The translations under genes were made by a program, and so were the position numbers. The notes under the pieces were generated by a model, which saw only the letters and a list, made by a program, of their open reading frames with translations, did not search any database and was not told the origin of the DNA. Shown piece by piece: positions 11,612 through 21,642 of a DNA stretch of 64,000 bases; position 1 is the stretch's first letter; each line of letters opens with the position of its first letter. This stretch comes from Salvia splendens (Eukaryota > Streptophyta > Magnoliopsida > Lamiales > Lamiaceae), in NCBI RefSeq assembly GCF_004379255.2, contig NC_056039.1:30951883-31015882 (forward strand). The letters run 5' to 3'.

Positions 11612-12530
11612 CCCCTTACCTACCGAAAGTAGCGGTATGACAAAATTCCATACCGATACCTTACCGAATTTTCGGTATACCGAAGTCTGGTATACCGAAA
11701 ATTCGGTACGATAATTTTCAATACCATTACCATACCGTTATTGCGGTATACCGTACAGTATTACGGTATACCATACTTTTACGGTATATAGTACGGCATA
11801 TCGTAATACCATTATACTTGTTATAAAAAAATCTATTATAATTTTTTTATCCAAAATATAAAAAATAACATTTCCAAGTGTTTAACTATTTGAAAAAAGT
11901 CCAAAAAAAAACTCCAATAATCCTAAACAACCAAACTTATACCCAAAATATTTAAAATAACATTTCAAGTGATCAATACTATCTTCATTTCTTGCAACCT
12001 TGTTGTCTTCATACTCACAATCCCACAAGAAATCTTTGAAGATGTCATTCTGCATTTGACAATCTTTATTAATGGTCGAGCATAATCACAATGGTAAATA
12101 TTATGAAACAACCAAACCAAAATAAATATATGAAGTGTAAAATCCATATATCGACACCACCTAATTAACTATGAGGATGATATGATTAAACTTAAACTTG
12201 ATGAAACCATCATAAGCTAGCTACTAATATTATGTGCCAAATGAAATTAAAGTAAAATAATGGCAACACATAAATATATTAAATATTTTAAATTTTTATA
12301 TATTACACCGAAGATTCGGTATACCGTAGTATACCGCATGTACGGTATATACCAAAGATTCGGTATGCCGTGGTATACCGCGGTATAGGATATTTGATAC
12401 CGTTGCCATACTGAAAACTTTCGGTACGGTATCATACCGTACCGAAAACTACGGTATACCGAAAAACCAGTATTTTCGGTACAGTAAGTCCGGTATGTCG
12501 GTATTTTTTTCCCACCCCTGTCCACATGTT
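11612..12530. repeat. CGGTATACCG-rich palindromic repeat with a hAT-like right end
   Basis: Two dense clusters of CGGTATACCG and related words (11620-11810 and 12305-12505) flank a plain AT-rich core. The right edge, TTTTTTTCCCACCCCTG, ends in a typical hAT terminal repeat at 12530. No matching left terminus is found, so this is either the 3' part of the hAT element to its left or a truncated MITE. Confidence 0.55.
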
Positions 12531-12538
12531 TAGTGTTG

Positions 12539-13940
12539 TTTCCTAATTAATTCTTGCTATTTTAATTTAAAAGCTGGATATTGAATTCATATTTTTGCCT
12601 TTTTATAATTAGCCAAATGTTCGGCTCAAAATTTTTAAGTGAAGAGAGCTTAAACTAACGAGATGGCACATTAAGTGGTTTAAAAGCCGAATATTGATTT
12701 CATATAATTACCCACAAAATAACGAAATGGTATAATTCTTAATTGGCCAAAATTGTCTGCTATTTTAAATTCATTTACTATATTTCTCACTAAATTGGGA
12801 ATGAAATAAGAGAGAATGTCTTTAATGATTTCCTTATAATGCCCACAAAATAACACATTTTGTCACTTTTAATTTTCATGACATAGATGATTGGTGAGAC
12901 TCGTGGAGATGGAGTACTAACCGCGCCAAGCATTAGCACTAAGTGCAAATAATGAAGTCAATTCGTTTGACTAATCAATATGTTTCTATCGAACTTTTTA
13001 CAAGTCAAGTTCGACATTCAATGTAAATACTAAATATAAAATAAAATTTTAATATGAAATTCGTAAAGTAAGAGAAAGGAGAAAAAGTAAGAGATGAGTA
13101 GTATCGGTGGATTGTATGATCCATATTATTAATATTAGTATTTAAATGTTTCAAACTTTTCATACTTAGAAAGTAGTCTAATTTTGGTGGAAATACCTAA
13201 AATGGTAAAATTTATCTATTTTTTGTGGATGGATGAAGGAGTGAGTAATTTTTTTTAAGAAGAAATAAACAAATACTACTATGATATTTGTAGCACTAAT
13301 CTGATAAGAGTTTATTGTATTGATTATGTGATTAGGTATCACTAATTGAATATATTTTAGGTCTCATAACACAATATTCACGTTTATACTTATGTTATTG
13401 TAACATCTACGTGGGTTGATGGCTAAAATAATAGCACTAGGTAGGACTTTAAGCCCATTTGCAGCAATGATATTATAAGTAATTCTTTGTCGATTAATCC
13501 AACTATGCAGAAAGCCCAATTAAGATAGTACGTGAGAGAATCTCTTCATTTTCAGAAATAAGATATTTTTGGTGGACATTCTAAAATGGCAAAATGAGAT
13601 TATTTTTTTTATAAACGGAGGGAGTAATTATTTTGAAATTTAATATTCCATACTTCCCTATCCCATACGATATCAAACAAAAGCTTACAAGAATAAAATT
13701 CATTAAACCTATTCAAGTCTCATTCTCTATTTAAATAGAGTATTGTTTAAACAATTTATATTAATTAGAAATTAATATACGTGTACATTTAATACTCTAT
13801 TATGAAACAGTAACAAACCAATCAACATCAGCCGATAATGGCGACCCAGTAAATATTGGCAGAAAAACAAGGCCGAGCCCAGCAGCAAAACAACAGCCCA
13901 TCAGTAAAGGAGATAAAGCCCAACAACAGATGGATCAATT
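12539..13940. other. AT-rich intergenic DNA
   Basis: No gene. Two Stowaway-like right halves sharing TTTTGGTGGA and CTAAAATGGYAAAAT end near 13243 and at 13632 (ACGGAGGGAG before TA). Confidence 0.5.
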
Positions 13941-13944
13941 TTAA

Positions 13945-15030
13945 GAGCATCCACATCTGTGCTCTTGCCAACGAGCACGGATGTGAGCCCGATTCCACTT
14001 TTACTCTCTGCTCTTAGGCAAGAGCACAACACCCACATCCGTGCTCTTCCGCAAGGACAAGCTCAAGGGTCCCACCATTCTATTATTCAATTTAAATAAA
14101 AACATTTCCACAAAATTAAGATGCATTAAAAATACCTTGAATAATATTACAAATTACAAAAAAAATAAAAATTACATAATTAAAATACTAAAAATTACAT
14201 AATTAAAATACTAAAAAAATTAAAACTACATAATTAAAATCCTAAAAATTAAAAATTACATAATTAAACACCTAAAAAATAAAAATTACCCCTGTGGATG
14301 ACTATTCATCCAGCTCTACCCTCAATGTTCTTTGGAGACCCCGTATCATCGCCACATGCGATCAAAGTTGCTCGGGGGGTCATATTTGACCTATCGGCCA
14401 AAATCCCCCACAACGAGTTGGTGGGGGGTTGAGGTGGCACATAGGGAGCGGGAGCGGGGGCAGGGTGGATGGAGTCGCGGCGCGAGGGCGGTTGGTCGCC
14501 GCCTTTTTCCTTCCTTGCGGCCGGCGTTGGGAACCGCTCGGGTCGCCATCGGGGCTACCCAAGTTAGCTCCGACATGTGGCTAGCCACATCTTCGGAGCC
14601 GGCGTCGGATAGGGATATCGACCTCGCCCGTTTGGAGGAGGAGCTAGAGGAGGATGTTACGCCTCCCCTATACTTCGGATGCGACCGCGTCTCCTGCCAA
14701 ATGTTGAGGTACTTGAACGGCTTGTAGTTAATGGATTGGTAGGTCGCCAAGGCGGAACTGATGATGTCAAGCTCGCTCCGGCCGCTCCCCGCCGACCGCT
14801 CTTCCTGGAGGTAATACCCCTGGAACTTTTAGATTTCTTCGTTGGCTCTGTATATGGCATTGCGCACCATACTCTCGTTGCGCTCGATTGTTCCAGCCGG
14901 CCGGTTTTGATTGTACCGGCGACAGATGCGCCACCAATAATGGTCACCGGATTGGTTCGTGCCAACCTCCGGATCTTTGGAGATTGACAAGAACGCTTTG
15001 AACAATTGCTCCATCTCCCCCGGAGTGTAC
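13945..15030 (-). mobile_element. Harbinger-type element H3, truncated ORF1 copy
   Basis: It starts GAGCATCCACATCTGTGCTCTT and follows the element at 4806-6454 closely, including the Myb-like block (TPGEMEQLFKAFLSISKD at about 15000) and the basic tail. It stops abruptly at 15030, inside ORF1, so the leader, ORF1 start and other terminal repeat are absent. It keeps a segment near 14680-14810 that the other copy has lost. Frameshifts are present. Confidence 0.7.
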
Positions 15031-15712
15031 TTAATTCCAATTATGGAATTTAAAAATTGATCTTTTTCGTCACTGGACCTTGACGTACTCAGTCGATAAT
15101 GTTTTACTTACACGTTATACACTTGACATATTCAGTCAATATAAATATAAACGTAAATGCACAATATCATCGATATGGTCATATCTACTCTATATTCTCT
15201 TTTCCAGTCGCCTAATAAATATTGCAGATGGTCAAACATTCATTTAGAAAACTTTTTCTTAGAAAATTGTGATTATACGGAGTATTTTAGTTTTATTAAA
15301 GTATACTACTATAATTGTAGGCAATTTCAAAGTATTTATCTCTTTGGTAGTAGAGGAAAATTAATTGCACCTCCTACTTTTCCCTTAGTTTTAATTTAAA
15401 ATAACATGATTTTATCATCGCAATTAAGTGCCATGAGATAAGTATTCGTAGTAATTAATATCCATGTGATCATCAATCACTATAAAGGAAATTAAGCAAA
15501 GTACCATAAACATAGGATTACACAATGAGAGTAGTCCATTAATTATGATTAATAACTACTACATATCCTAACTTATTAGGATTCAACCGACACATCCGAG
15601 ACTTTGGAAACACACAGAAAACATATTTTGACATCCTCATCTACACATACAATAAACAAACAAATGCATAGTTATACTTAAATAAGCATATAGTAAAAAT
15701 GAAGAGAATGAA
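15031..15712. other. 3' flank of the membrane protein gene
   Basis: AT-rich, with no coding signal or recognisable repeat. Confidence 0.5.
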
Positions 15713-17368
15713 TTAAGAATCCCAAATGGGTCCATAAGCAGCAATCCCATTAGCCTTGCATGCATCAACCACGTCTCTGCTTCCCTCCGGATTACTCGTC
15801 ACAATCACCACCTCCGCCCCAAACCTCTTCGCCGCGTCCACGCTCATCTCCGACACGTTGGGCCGGCCCAGCACCGCGGTGTCATGAACGATCACCTTCT
15901 CCTTCGGGTGCCCGCTCATCCACTCCTTAATCTCTTTCCCAAAATTCTGCTCCACCCCTTTCGTCACCCAAAGCAAGCACACATCCGCCTTGCACGGCTG
16001 CAGCAGAAACGACAAAAACACGCATATACCCGACCCGGTCGCCACCAGAAGGACCCTCCCGTACATGTTGGTCAAGTACGGAAGTCCCGCAAAGTGCACC
16101 TGCCTGACCCACAGATGCCTCGGCGGGCTCGACACCAGCGATTTCGTGAAGTCCCCCACCGCTCCGGCTAGCATCATGTGCTCCTTCTTGTTATCTGAGA
16201 TGATCCCGAACGCGTGCCATTCGGAGAACGGTGAAGGGCTGATCCTTCCGAGGATTCCGGCTTTGACACCCCCGTCGAATTTTATGATCCCGGCGTGGCC
16301 GGATGGGGAGGAGACGCGGACCGAGACCCGCCTCACGGTCAGCCACGGGATGATGATTAAGACGGTGATTCCGATTGTGAACCAGAATTCTTGGGTTTTC
16401 ACTAGCCTTGAGCCGAGGTCGTCTCTGTAGGTTTTCGTTATTGGGTCGTATGAAATGGTGAGGGTGATGAAAGCCCAGAGGAGGCCCAGAGCGGCCCAGC
16501 CGGCGAAGCGGTGGGTCCGCTCGAAGACGTTATGGTGGAGGTGGCGGACGAGGGGGAACGCTGCGAGCGAAGAGAGGCAGAGAAGGCCGAGGATCGCGGC
16601 CGAGACCGCGATGATTTCGGGTGTGGTGTTGTCTCTGTCGTTGAGCGTGAGGACTAATGCGTAGACCAGCCATGCGACGGAGGAAATCCCGCAGCCGCTG
16701 TGGATTCCGCCGAGAGATTGAAGCAAAGCGGTGGTCAAGGTTTTGAGGCGTAGTGGGACCCATGAATAGCCCAGAACATTCACCGCAAGCCAGAAAACAA
16801 CCCTCAGAACCGCCTCGCTCCGGCAGAGGACCAACGTGAATATATTCGCGATGGAGAAAAGCGCTGCGCGGTTTCTGGCGTAGGGGAATTCTCCGGCGGC
16901 GGCGAGGACTAGCCCGGCGATGTTGAGCGCGAGGCAAACGGCGAAGAGGCGCTTGTAGACGGTGAAGAGGCCTTGATCGAGGAGGATGACGGAGAGGCGC
17001 GACGGAGGGGGTTTCTTCTTGGCGGCGGATTGAGGTGGTGGAGGAGGAAGCGAGGGGGGAGAGTGGTGGTCGTGTTTCCCTTCTTCGTGGCCTTCTTCAA
17101 TGTCGGCAAGAATTTGATCGGTGTCATCTTCGTCGTCGTCGAGGTCGCAGAAATGGCTGCTGGTGCGGCTCATGGATCGGTCCAAGAGGTCGGAGGATGG
17201 GATGATTCGGGCGACGCTGCCCCATCGAGCCCAGGATCGGCGGATGCTGCCGTTGCGAGGAGTGTTACTCGGCGGGGCAGGGATGGCGAAGAGGTCGGAG
17301 TGGGGTTTTATTTCGAAAGCTACGCCTCTGCAGCTCGAAAACCTCTCCAAATTTTCAGTTTTTCCCAT
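15713..17368 (-). CDS. Polytopic membrane protein with reductase-like C-terminus
   Basis: One uninterrupted exon of 551 codons. The ATG at 17368 (MGKTENLERFSSCRG) is preferred over the longer frame because a TATA box lies at 17456-17448. The N-terminal 125 residues are low-complexity, with an acidic stretch (DLDDDEDDTDQ) and a proline run. About seven hydrophobic segments follow (residues about 135-345), with a His-rich loop, RHLHHNVFERTHRFAGW, that could ligand heme. The C-terminal half resembles a flavin/NAD reductase fold (LLVATGSGICVFLSFLL). Plant relatives are often annotated as adenylate-forming reductase-like or ferric-reductase-like proteins; no adenylation domain is present here. Substrate and membrane are unknown. 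Electron transfer is an inference from the fold. Confidence 0.8.
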   Translation of the reverse strand: MGKTENLERFSSCRGVAFEIKPHSDLFAIPAPPSNTPRNGSIRRSWARWGSVARIIPSSDLLDRSMSRTSSHFCDLDDDEDDTDQILADIEEGHEEGKHDHHSPPSLPPPPPQSAAKKKPPPSRLSVILLDQGLFTVYKRLFAVCLALNIAGLVLAAAGEFPYARNRAALFSIANIFTLVLCRSEAVLRVVFWLAVNVLGYSWVPLRLKTLTTALLQSLGGIHSGCGISSVAWLVYALVLTLNDRDNTTPEIIAVSAAILGLLCLSSLAAFPLVRHLHHNVFERTHRFAGWAALGLLWAFITLTISYDPITKTYRDDLGSRLVKTQEFWFTIGITVLIIIPWLTVRRVSVRVSSPSGHAGIIKFDGGVKAGILGRISPSPFSEWHAFGIISDNKKEHMMLAGAVGDFTKSLVSSPPRHLWVRQVHFAGLPYLTNMYGRVLLVATGSGICVFLSFLLQPCKADVCLLWVTKGVEQNFGKEIKEWMSGHPKEKVIVHDTAVLGRPNVSEMSVDAAKRFGAEVVIVTSNPEGSRDVVDACKANGIAAYGPIWDS

Positions 17369-17447
17369 TGTGTGTTTTTTTGGTGTGGGAAAAGAGAGCT
17401 GAAATATTGGAGAGTGTAGATTGTGATTGGTGCTTTGAAGTATTGTG

Positions 17448-17456
17448 TATTTATAG
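17448..17456 (-). promoter_or_regulatory. TATA box of the membrane protein gene
   Basis: CTATAAATA on the minus strand, 80 bases upstream of the ATG at 17368. It supports that ATG over the one at 17485, which lies upstream of the TATA box. Confidence 0.65.
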
Positions 17457-18122
17457 GTAGCAAATAGAATCTTATAGATGCCCACTTGTTTGGAAATGTT
17501 TATTAGTGCTAGTATTATTCTCGAATTATTTGGATTTGAATCGGTCGGGTACTATTGAAAAAGTCGCAACATGTTATTGAAAAAAATGAAAGACACGGAT
17601 ATTTGCATTAATTACAGTTAGATTTTTAATCTTTCTGAAGACATTATTTTATTATTGTAAACTAACTAAATGAAGTTTCACTTATAGATATAGGAGTACT
17701 CCACTAGTTAAAGTCACTTTGGGAATCAGAAGGCTTTACAAAATGAGATATGTTCTCTGAAAAAGGTTTTCATGGTTTAGATTTTAGAACGAGCCTTTAA
17801 ACATATTGTCACGCGAAGTTACTAATTATATACTATTTTAATCGGATACTTTACATTAATGAGGAAATTAATATAGATCAAGGTTTCAATAAGAAACGAA
17901 GCGAGCTATATGACTTTCGAACCGTGGTAATTAGTTCTGTCTGATAATCTGGTAATTAATGATCAGATCTAACTCTTTCAGCAAGGACATTAATTAAATA
18001 GTACTACTCAATTACTTGCATGTGATGATAAATCATTATAAAGATTACAGGGTTCAAACTACTAAATTTTCAGGTCACTGAACACTGTTAGCAACTAAAA
18101 ACATCATGTATAGTATAGTTAG
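17457..18122. other. Intergenic DNA
   Basis: AT-rich with no gene or clear repeat. Confidence 0.5.
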
Positions 18123-18124
18123 TA

Positions 18125-18530
18125 CTCCCTCCGTCCTACAAAGTTTATCCCAGTTTGACCCGATATGAATTTTAAAAAATTGTTTGACATTGTATTAAAT
18201 GGAGGTGTGCAGTGGAATAAGGTTCCCACATTGAGGAGATTGAAAGGTGTATTTAATGTCTATTTTTGGTAGGGGTGAGCATTCGGGTTTCGGTTCAATT
18301 TTTTACCAAAACCGAAAAAACCGAATTTAGTTCAAAACCCAAACCGAACCGAAACTGAAAAACCGAAAAATCGAAAACCGAACTTAAAAAACCGAACAAG
18401 ACCGAATAAACCGAAAAAAAAAACATATAATATTAATATATATATGTAATTTATTTTATTTTATATATACTAATACAATATATATATATATAATATAAAA
18501 TGAATATATATAGTAGAATATATTAAAAGA

Positions 18531-18562
<32 letters not shown>

Positions 18563-18850
18563 ATATATTAAATTAATAGAATATATATATAATTCGGTTT
18601 TTCGGTTTTTTTCTTCGCCCGAACTGAACCGAATCGAAAAATCGAAATTTTTGTATTTTCAAAACCGAAACGAAACGAACCGAAAAACCGAAAAACTGAA
18701 AAAATCGAATTGAATTTCAAAATTTCGGTTTGGATATTCTGTTTTCGGTTGTTTTGCTTACCCCTAATTTTTGGTAAGATTCTAAGTAGGACTAACTTTA
18801 TGGACGGACGAAAATGGTAAATTGGGACAAACTTTGTAGGACGGAGGGAG
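18125..18850. mobile_element. Stowaway MITE, split by a hAT MITE
   Basis: The ends CTCCCTCCGTCCTACAAAGT and ACTTTGTAGGACGGAGGGAG are exact inverted repeats with TA on both sides. Without the 497-bp insert and its duplication it would be about 220 bp, a normal Stowaway length. Confidence 0.9.
18270..18766. mobile_element. hAT MITE nested in the Stowaway MITE
   Basis: The terminal repeats TAGGGGTGAGC and GCTTACCCCTA are flanked by an exact 8-bp duplication ATTTTTGG (18262-18269 and 18767-18774). The interior is rich in ACCGAA/TTCGGT words around a TATA-dinucleotide tract (18420-18590). No coding capacity. Confidence 0.9.
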
Positions 18851-18930
18851 TATTTACTACTACTACTATATAGTAAAACTAATGGGGTGAAAATGACAAC
18901 TGAAACTATAACAAAAAAAGAATCTTGGTC

Positions 18931-19927
18931 TTGATTGCTTGGTTTCTTTGGACGGAGAGGAACGGCTGCAAGCATGGCGGTCGTCCTTTTCGTCATTCAC
19001 ATGTTATTTGGCAGGTCACTCACCATCTGTGTGCTAGTTCTGGCCGGCAAGATTACCTCGACTCATTGGAGGGGATGCTCGCCGTCGGTTGATTTCATGT
19101 CTTTCTCCCCCAGACAGCGTGTTATGCGGTCGCTCATGGTCCTATGACATCCCCCTGATGCACCTTGGGTGAAGCTGAACATAGACGGTGCCTTCTCTAC
19201 ATCGACACTGGCGGCAGGGGAGGGAGGATTGGTTCGTGGTTCTGATGGAGACCTTCTGCGGGCTTTTTATGCTCCGATAGCTGTATGATCGAGCTTTGAA
19301 GCGGAGCTTTTGGCTCTGATTCGGAGTTTAGAGATGGCTATAGAGCTTTCTACTCACATTTGGATAGAGCTGGACTCAGCGGCTCTGGTTAGTTTGTTGT
19401 CATCTAGACACTTTGGCTCTGCGGATTTTAGACACCATATTGCTTTGATCCGGAGCATGACAGCTCAGCGGCATGTTCGATTCTCACACATCTACAGAGA
19501 AGGAAACAGGGCTGCTGATTTTCTGGCAGGTAGGGGTGTCCAAACCCCTGCCCTTACATATTTTGATCCAATCTCTGCGCCACGGTATCTGAAGGCGCTA
19601 GTTAGGATGGACCAGCTGGGATATCCTAACTTCCGTTTCCGACGTAGAGGTGTGGATTGATCTAGCTCTTCTGGTGGTTGGTTTTGGGCTTTTTTCGTTT
19701 CTCCCTTTAGTGTATTTAGTCATCTTTTTTCCACTTGATAGAATGGAGGATCCCGACTTGTGGGACCTCTACTTTGCACATTCATGTTCTTGTTTAGATC
19801 TTAGTCATTTTTTGGGCTAAGATCATGTTGTTGGAACATTACATTTTGATTTTATTTACGGGTTGGGGGTCTGTCTAAACCCCCGCCAACACAAAGGGCG
19901 TTTTTGTTAAAATAAAAAAAAATAAAA
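18931..19927 (+). mobile_element. 5'-truncated L1-type LINE
   Basis: The insert is flanked by a 10-bp duplication AATCTTGGTC (18921-18930 and 19928-19937), ends in an A-rich tail (about 19911-19927), and carries only the last coding domain of a plant L1 element, an RNase H. The 3' region has the usual GGCGTTTTTGTTAAAATAAA end. The 5' part, with endonuclease and reverse transcriptase, is missing, as is normal for target-primed insertion. Confidence 0.85.
19165..19660 (+). pseudogene. LINE RNase H domain (RVT_3-like)
   Basis: The frame reads APWVKLNIDGAFSTS, the first Asp motif, then an in-frame TGA at about 19285, then FEAELLALIRSLEMAIEL with the Glu, WIELDSAALVSLL with the second Asp, and REGNRAADFLA with the final Asp. 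These are the conserved acidic residues of the plant LINE RNase H. The stop and the lack of a start make it non-functional. Confidence 0.8.
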
Positions 19928-19937
19928 AATCTTGGTC

Positions 19938-20811
19938 ATCTCTTTGGTCTTAAAGATCCACGACAGTGATTTAATTGTGTGTTCGTTCATTGATGTTATA
20001 TGTTTGTTGGCATTCTTATTTCTCATAGAAAAATCAAATTCTCATAATGACATCATATATCCCTACACATGGGAAAAATCATCTGATATTCCACGGGTAA
20101 AGGCACTATTTCCAAATTAAGCTTCAATAAATCAACACAAGTTACTGAATGGAGGAAAAAATGGCAAGCTGATGGTAGGTAATGAAAAGTCAGAAAGCTT
20201 TGACTGGTGACTCGCGGCCATTTGCAAAATAAGTCCAAGTCGAGGACCATCAATATAACTTTTTAATGTATAAGAGTTTTTTAATGATTTTCTAAGAAAC
20301 ACTCGTTGTTAGCTCTAGTTGACCGAAATTATTACGATCACAATAATTATGTGATTAGTTATAATTTGGGGATAAGTAAGAGGTTCATTAAGGGTTACGT
20401 ACTAATATCATTAAGGGTTACGTACTAATATTCCATAACTAAAGTTTGTTAATATCCAAATACGTGATATCAATCCATTATCACAATTTGATGGAATGCC
20501 CTAGGCTGAAACCTATTCAAAGTTTATGTTATTTATGTATGTAGATTTAATGTATCAACCCCATGTCGCAATGCCGACATTGAGTGCTAGTTGTTCATGA
20601 AAGTGGGGTATGACTAGTACGTGTTGTAATTAGCATTAATTACAGTTATAAAAAAAATTGTAATTATATAAGTGTGCCCATAACTTTTTCAATAGAATAA
20701 AATTAACTTCGTGTTATCTAACAATAAAAGTTTCAATAATTCGGTGCAAGAATATAGTTTGACATTGATCATAATCCTATAGTCATATAGGAAAATATAG
20801 TCTTGGTCATT
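19938..20811. other. Intergenic DNA with a short tandem duplication
   Basis: No gene. A 23-bp unit beginning TCATTAAGGGTTACGTACTA is present twice in tandem (20385-20430). Confidence 0.55.
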
Positions 20812-20976
20812 CACTAAAAAAACCGCTAATTAGTGAGGCAATTAGTGACGATGATGGATCCCTAAACAACCAGTGACAATGATGGAATAGCATCAGTGTC
20901 CGTCATTAATATGAACTTACCAATGCAGCCACCTGTGTTTTCTGTCCGTGGATGGTTAGTAATTGTTAGTGGCTAG

Positions 20977-21634
20977 TTGGGGTGGCGAAACGGGTTATCG
21001 GCGGGTATCCACACCCGACAAGTCAGGTACCCGTACCCGATTTTAGCCAAATTTGTTGTCCCAATACCCGCCCCGCAACATATCGGGATTACCCAATACC
21101 CGTGTCGGGTTTCCCGTACCCGACATTGCGGGTACCCGACTCGCGACCCTAATAGAAAATTTGAAAACCCTAATATCCGCCAATGTTCCCTAATTTACTG
21201 TATTCATATCGATTGTAAGTTTTGAATAAATTGAGAATAAAAGCGAGGGGACACTCTATAGTTAGTTGCGATGAGTTTTCAATTATATGTTTGTTGGAAT
21301 TTAAAAATGTTTCAAAAGAACTATTAGATTATATAAAGTATTAAAAGATGATATATGGCTAATACTAATAATATCGGGTATTATCATGATTAACGGGTAT
21401 ATGCGTGGGTAGCAGGTATAGTATATGGCTAATATTAATAATATCGGGTATTGTCGGGATTAACGGGTATACTCGTGCGGATAGCGGGTATACCCGTTAC
21501 CCGCAAACCTCTAAAACACACTACTCGATCTCTCCCCGTTTCCCGTTATCGTCGGGTAACGGGTACCCAATACCCGACGGGTAAAGGGTTGAAATGGGAA
21601 TTACCCATTACCCGCTACTCATTTTGCTACCCTA
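20977..21634. mobile_element. hAT-like MITE rich in GGGTA/TACCC
   Basis: The ends TTGGGGTGGCGAAACGGG and a matching CATTTTGCTACCCTA are imperfect inverted repeats. The flanks GTGGCTAG and GTGACAAG agree at 6 of 8 positions, fitting an aged 8-bp duplication. The interior has two blocks of GGGTA/TACCCG words. It sits inside DNA with AATTAGTGACG-type words (20812-20850 and 21705-21722). Confidence 0.7.
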
Positions 21635-21642
21635 GTGACAAG

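Noticed and set aside
15884..16430. Overlapping plus-strand open frames in the membrane protein gene
   Set aside because: They are antisense shadows of a GC-rich exon with no recognisable domain.
17369..17485. 39-residue N-terminal extension of the membrane protein
   Set aside because: The TATA box at 17456-17448 falls within it, so it is promoter and leader sequence.
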